From Helicobacter_J cappadocius (GTDB lineage: Bacteria > Campylobacterota > Campylobacteria > Campylobacterales > Helicobacteraceae), in NCBI RefSeq assembly GCF_030686155.1, contig NZ_JAUPEV010000008.1, positions 30,084 to 94,083 of the forward strand: a DNA stretch of 64,000 nucleotides, in the 5' to 3' direction. The notes below the pieces were generated by a model. It ran no database searches and had not been told where the DNA came from. It saw only the letters and a program-made list of their open reading frames with translations. The position numbers were made by a program, and so were the translations under genes. Positions 63,509 to 64,000 of the stretch are shown here, piece after piece (position 1 is the first letter of the stretch; each line of letters starts with the position of its first letter).

Positions 63509-64000
63509 ATGCTTATAAATATTTCTGGGGGGGGGGGATTAGTTGAATATAAAACGCTTGGAGAGGTTGTATCAAAAAATACTTTTAAGCAAATTGGTGC
63601 GAGTGAGCTAGAATCAATGGTTATTACTGGAGGGAATGTGAGGCTGTTACCTAGTTCAAAAAATGATAATTGGTGGACAAATGAAAATATTTCAAAAGAT
63701 TATCTCTGCGAGGGTGAAGTCATTACACTAGGTCGTGCGAGGTATGCGAATATTAAATACCATAATGGAAAATTTGTAAGTTCAAATAATTGTACCATAA
63801 CTCCAAAAAACAAAAGTCAAGTTTTAGCAAAATACCTGTACTATTTCATAGCTAATCATGCAGAAAAGTTCTATGTTTCAACTTCCACATATCCAAAGCT
63901 TGATAGTGCTATTTTTGACAATTTCAAAATCCCCATCCCGCCTCTACCCATCCAAGAAGAAATCGTGAAAATCCTAGATACCTTCACAGAACTAGAGGGC
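63509..64000 (+). CDS. hsdS: Type I restriction specificity subunit HsdS, 3' end cut by window
   Basis: The first 164 codons of HsdS, which chooses the DNA target of the type I complex. ATG 63509 leads into 11 Gs and reads MLINISGGGGLVEYKTLGEV in frame, so it is expressible as sequenced. The first target-recognition domain follows, and IPIPPLPIQEEIVKILDTF starts the conserved central helix. It begins 9 bases after hsdM with no obvious ribosome site, so translational coupling to hsdM is likely; the hsdM frameshift may therefore also reduce it. The HsdR gene is not in the window. Confidence 0.9.
   Translation, partial: MLINISGGGGLVEYKTLGEVVSKNTFKQIGASELESMVITGGNVRLLPSSKNDNWWTNENISKDYLCEGEVITLGRARYANIKYHNGKFVSSNNCTITPKNKSQVLAKYLYYFIANHAEKFYVSTSTYPKLDSAIFDNFKIPIPPLPIQEEIVKILDTFTELEG
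63527..63537 (+). repeat. Poly-G contingency tract (11 G) at the start of hsdS
   Basis: Eleven Gs start six codons after the ATG. Length 11 is in frame, and 10 or 12 would truncate the protein near the start. Confidence 0.9.

Overview
The window looks like a chromosome segment of a Helicobacter-type campylobacterote (Campylobacterota). The DNA is strongly AT-rich. The block running leftward from about 52.0 kb to 32.3 kb (addA-like helicase, nhaA, yajC, secD, secF, leuS, lptE, folC, csd2, csd1, ccmA, mfd) follows, as I remember it, the H. pylori HP1553-HP1541 order. An FlgE with a near-perfect sigma-54 promoter, a catalase-like exported protein, rsmH followed by a small FtsL-like protein, and several poly-G contingency tracts fit the same group. 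A GGDEF protein, two tandem nhaA genes and a malic enzyme suggest a species other than H. pylori. I do not name the species.

Layout. 1-8.5 kb: partial murJ (leftward), divergent fapA-like gene, ruvA, uvrA, then a type II restriction-modification pair translationally coupled to uvrA. 8.5-16.6 kb is an accessory stretch: an unpaired adenine methyltransferase, a serine transporter, the wreck of a BglII/BstYI-like restriction system (deleted methyltransferase plus a nuclease with two stop codons, one at the predicted catalytic Glu), a small-molecule methyltransferase with a TonB receptor, a tautomerase, and a second copy of the serine transporter. 16.7-25.6 kb: L-serine dehydratase, exported catalase-like protein, a phase-variable autotransporter whose G12 tract leaves it switched off, a second TonB receptor and an NSS-type symporter. 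25.9-32.3 kb: flgE, glnA, an NhaC-type antiporter and two DUF1090 proteins.

32.3-52.0 kb is a long leftward housekeeping block: transcription-coupled repair, cell-shape machinery (CcmA, Csd1, and a Csd2 lacking zinc ligands), folate polyglutamylation, a diguanylate cyclase, LPS assembly, leucyl-tRNA synthetase, Sec accessory subunits, two NhaA antiporters and an AddA-type helicase-nuclease. 52.1-58.9 kb: an outer membrane protein, then a MarR-controlled RND efflux operon. 58.96-61.8 kb: RNase P RNA, malic enzyme, rsmH and an FtsL-like protein. 61.9-64.0 kb: a type I restriction-modification locus with three homopolymer tracts. hsdM is frameshifted in A7, its G10 tract is in frame, and hsdS is in frame through G11 and runs off the window.

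The main theme is reversible and irreversible switching of surface and DNA-modification genes: one autotransporter off, one type I methylase broken at a slippery A tract, one specificity subunit on, and one type II system permanently decayed. No tRNA, rRNA, CRISPR array, insertion sequence or prophage was recognised.
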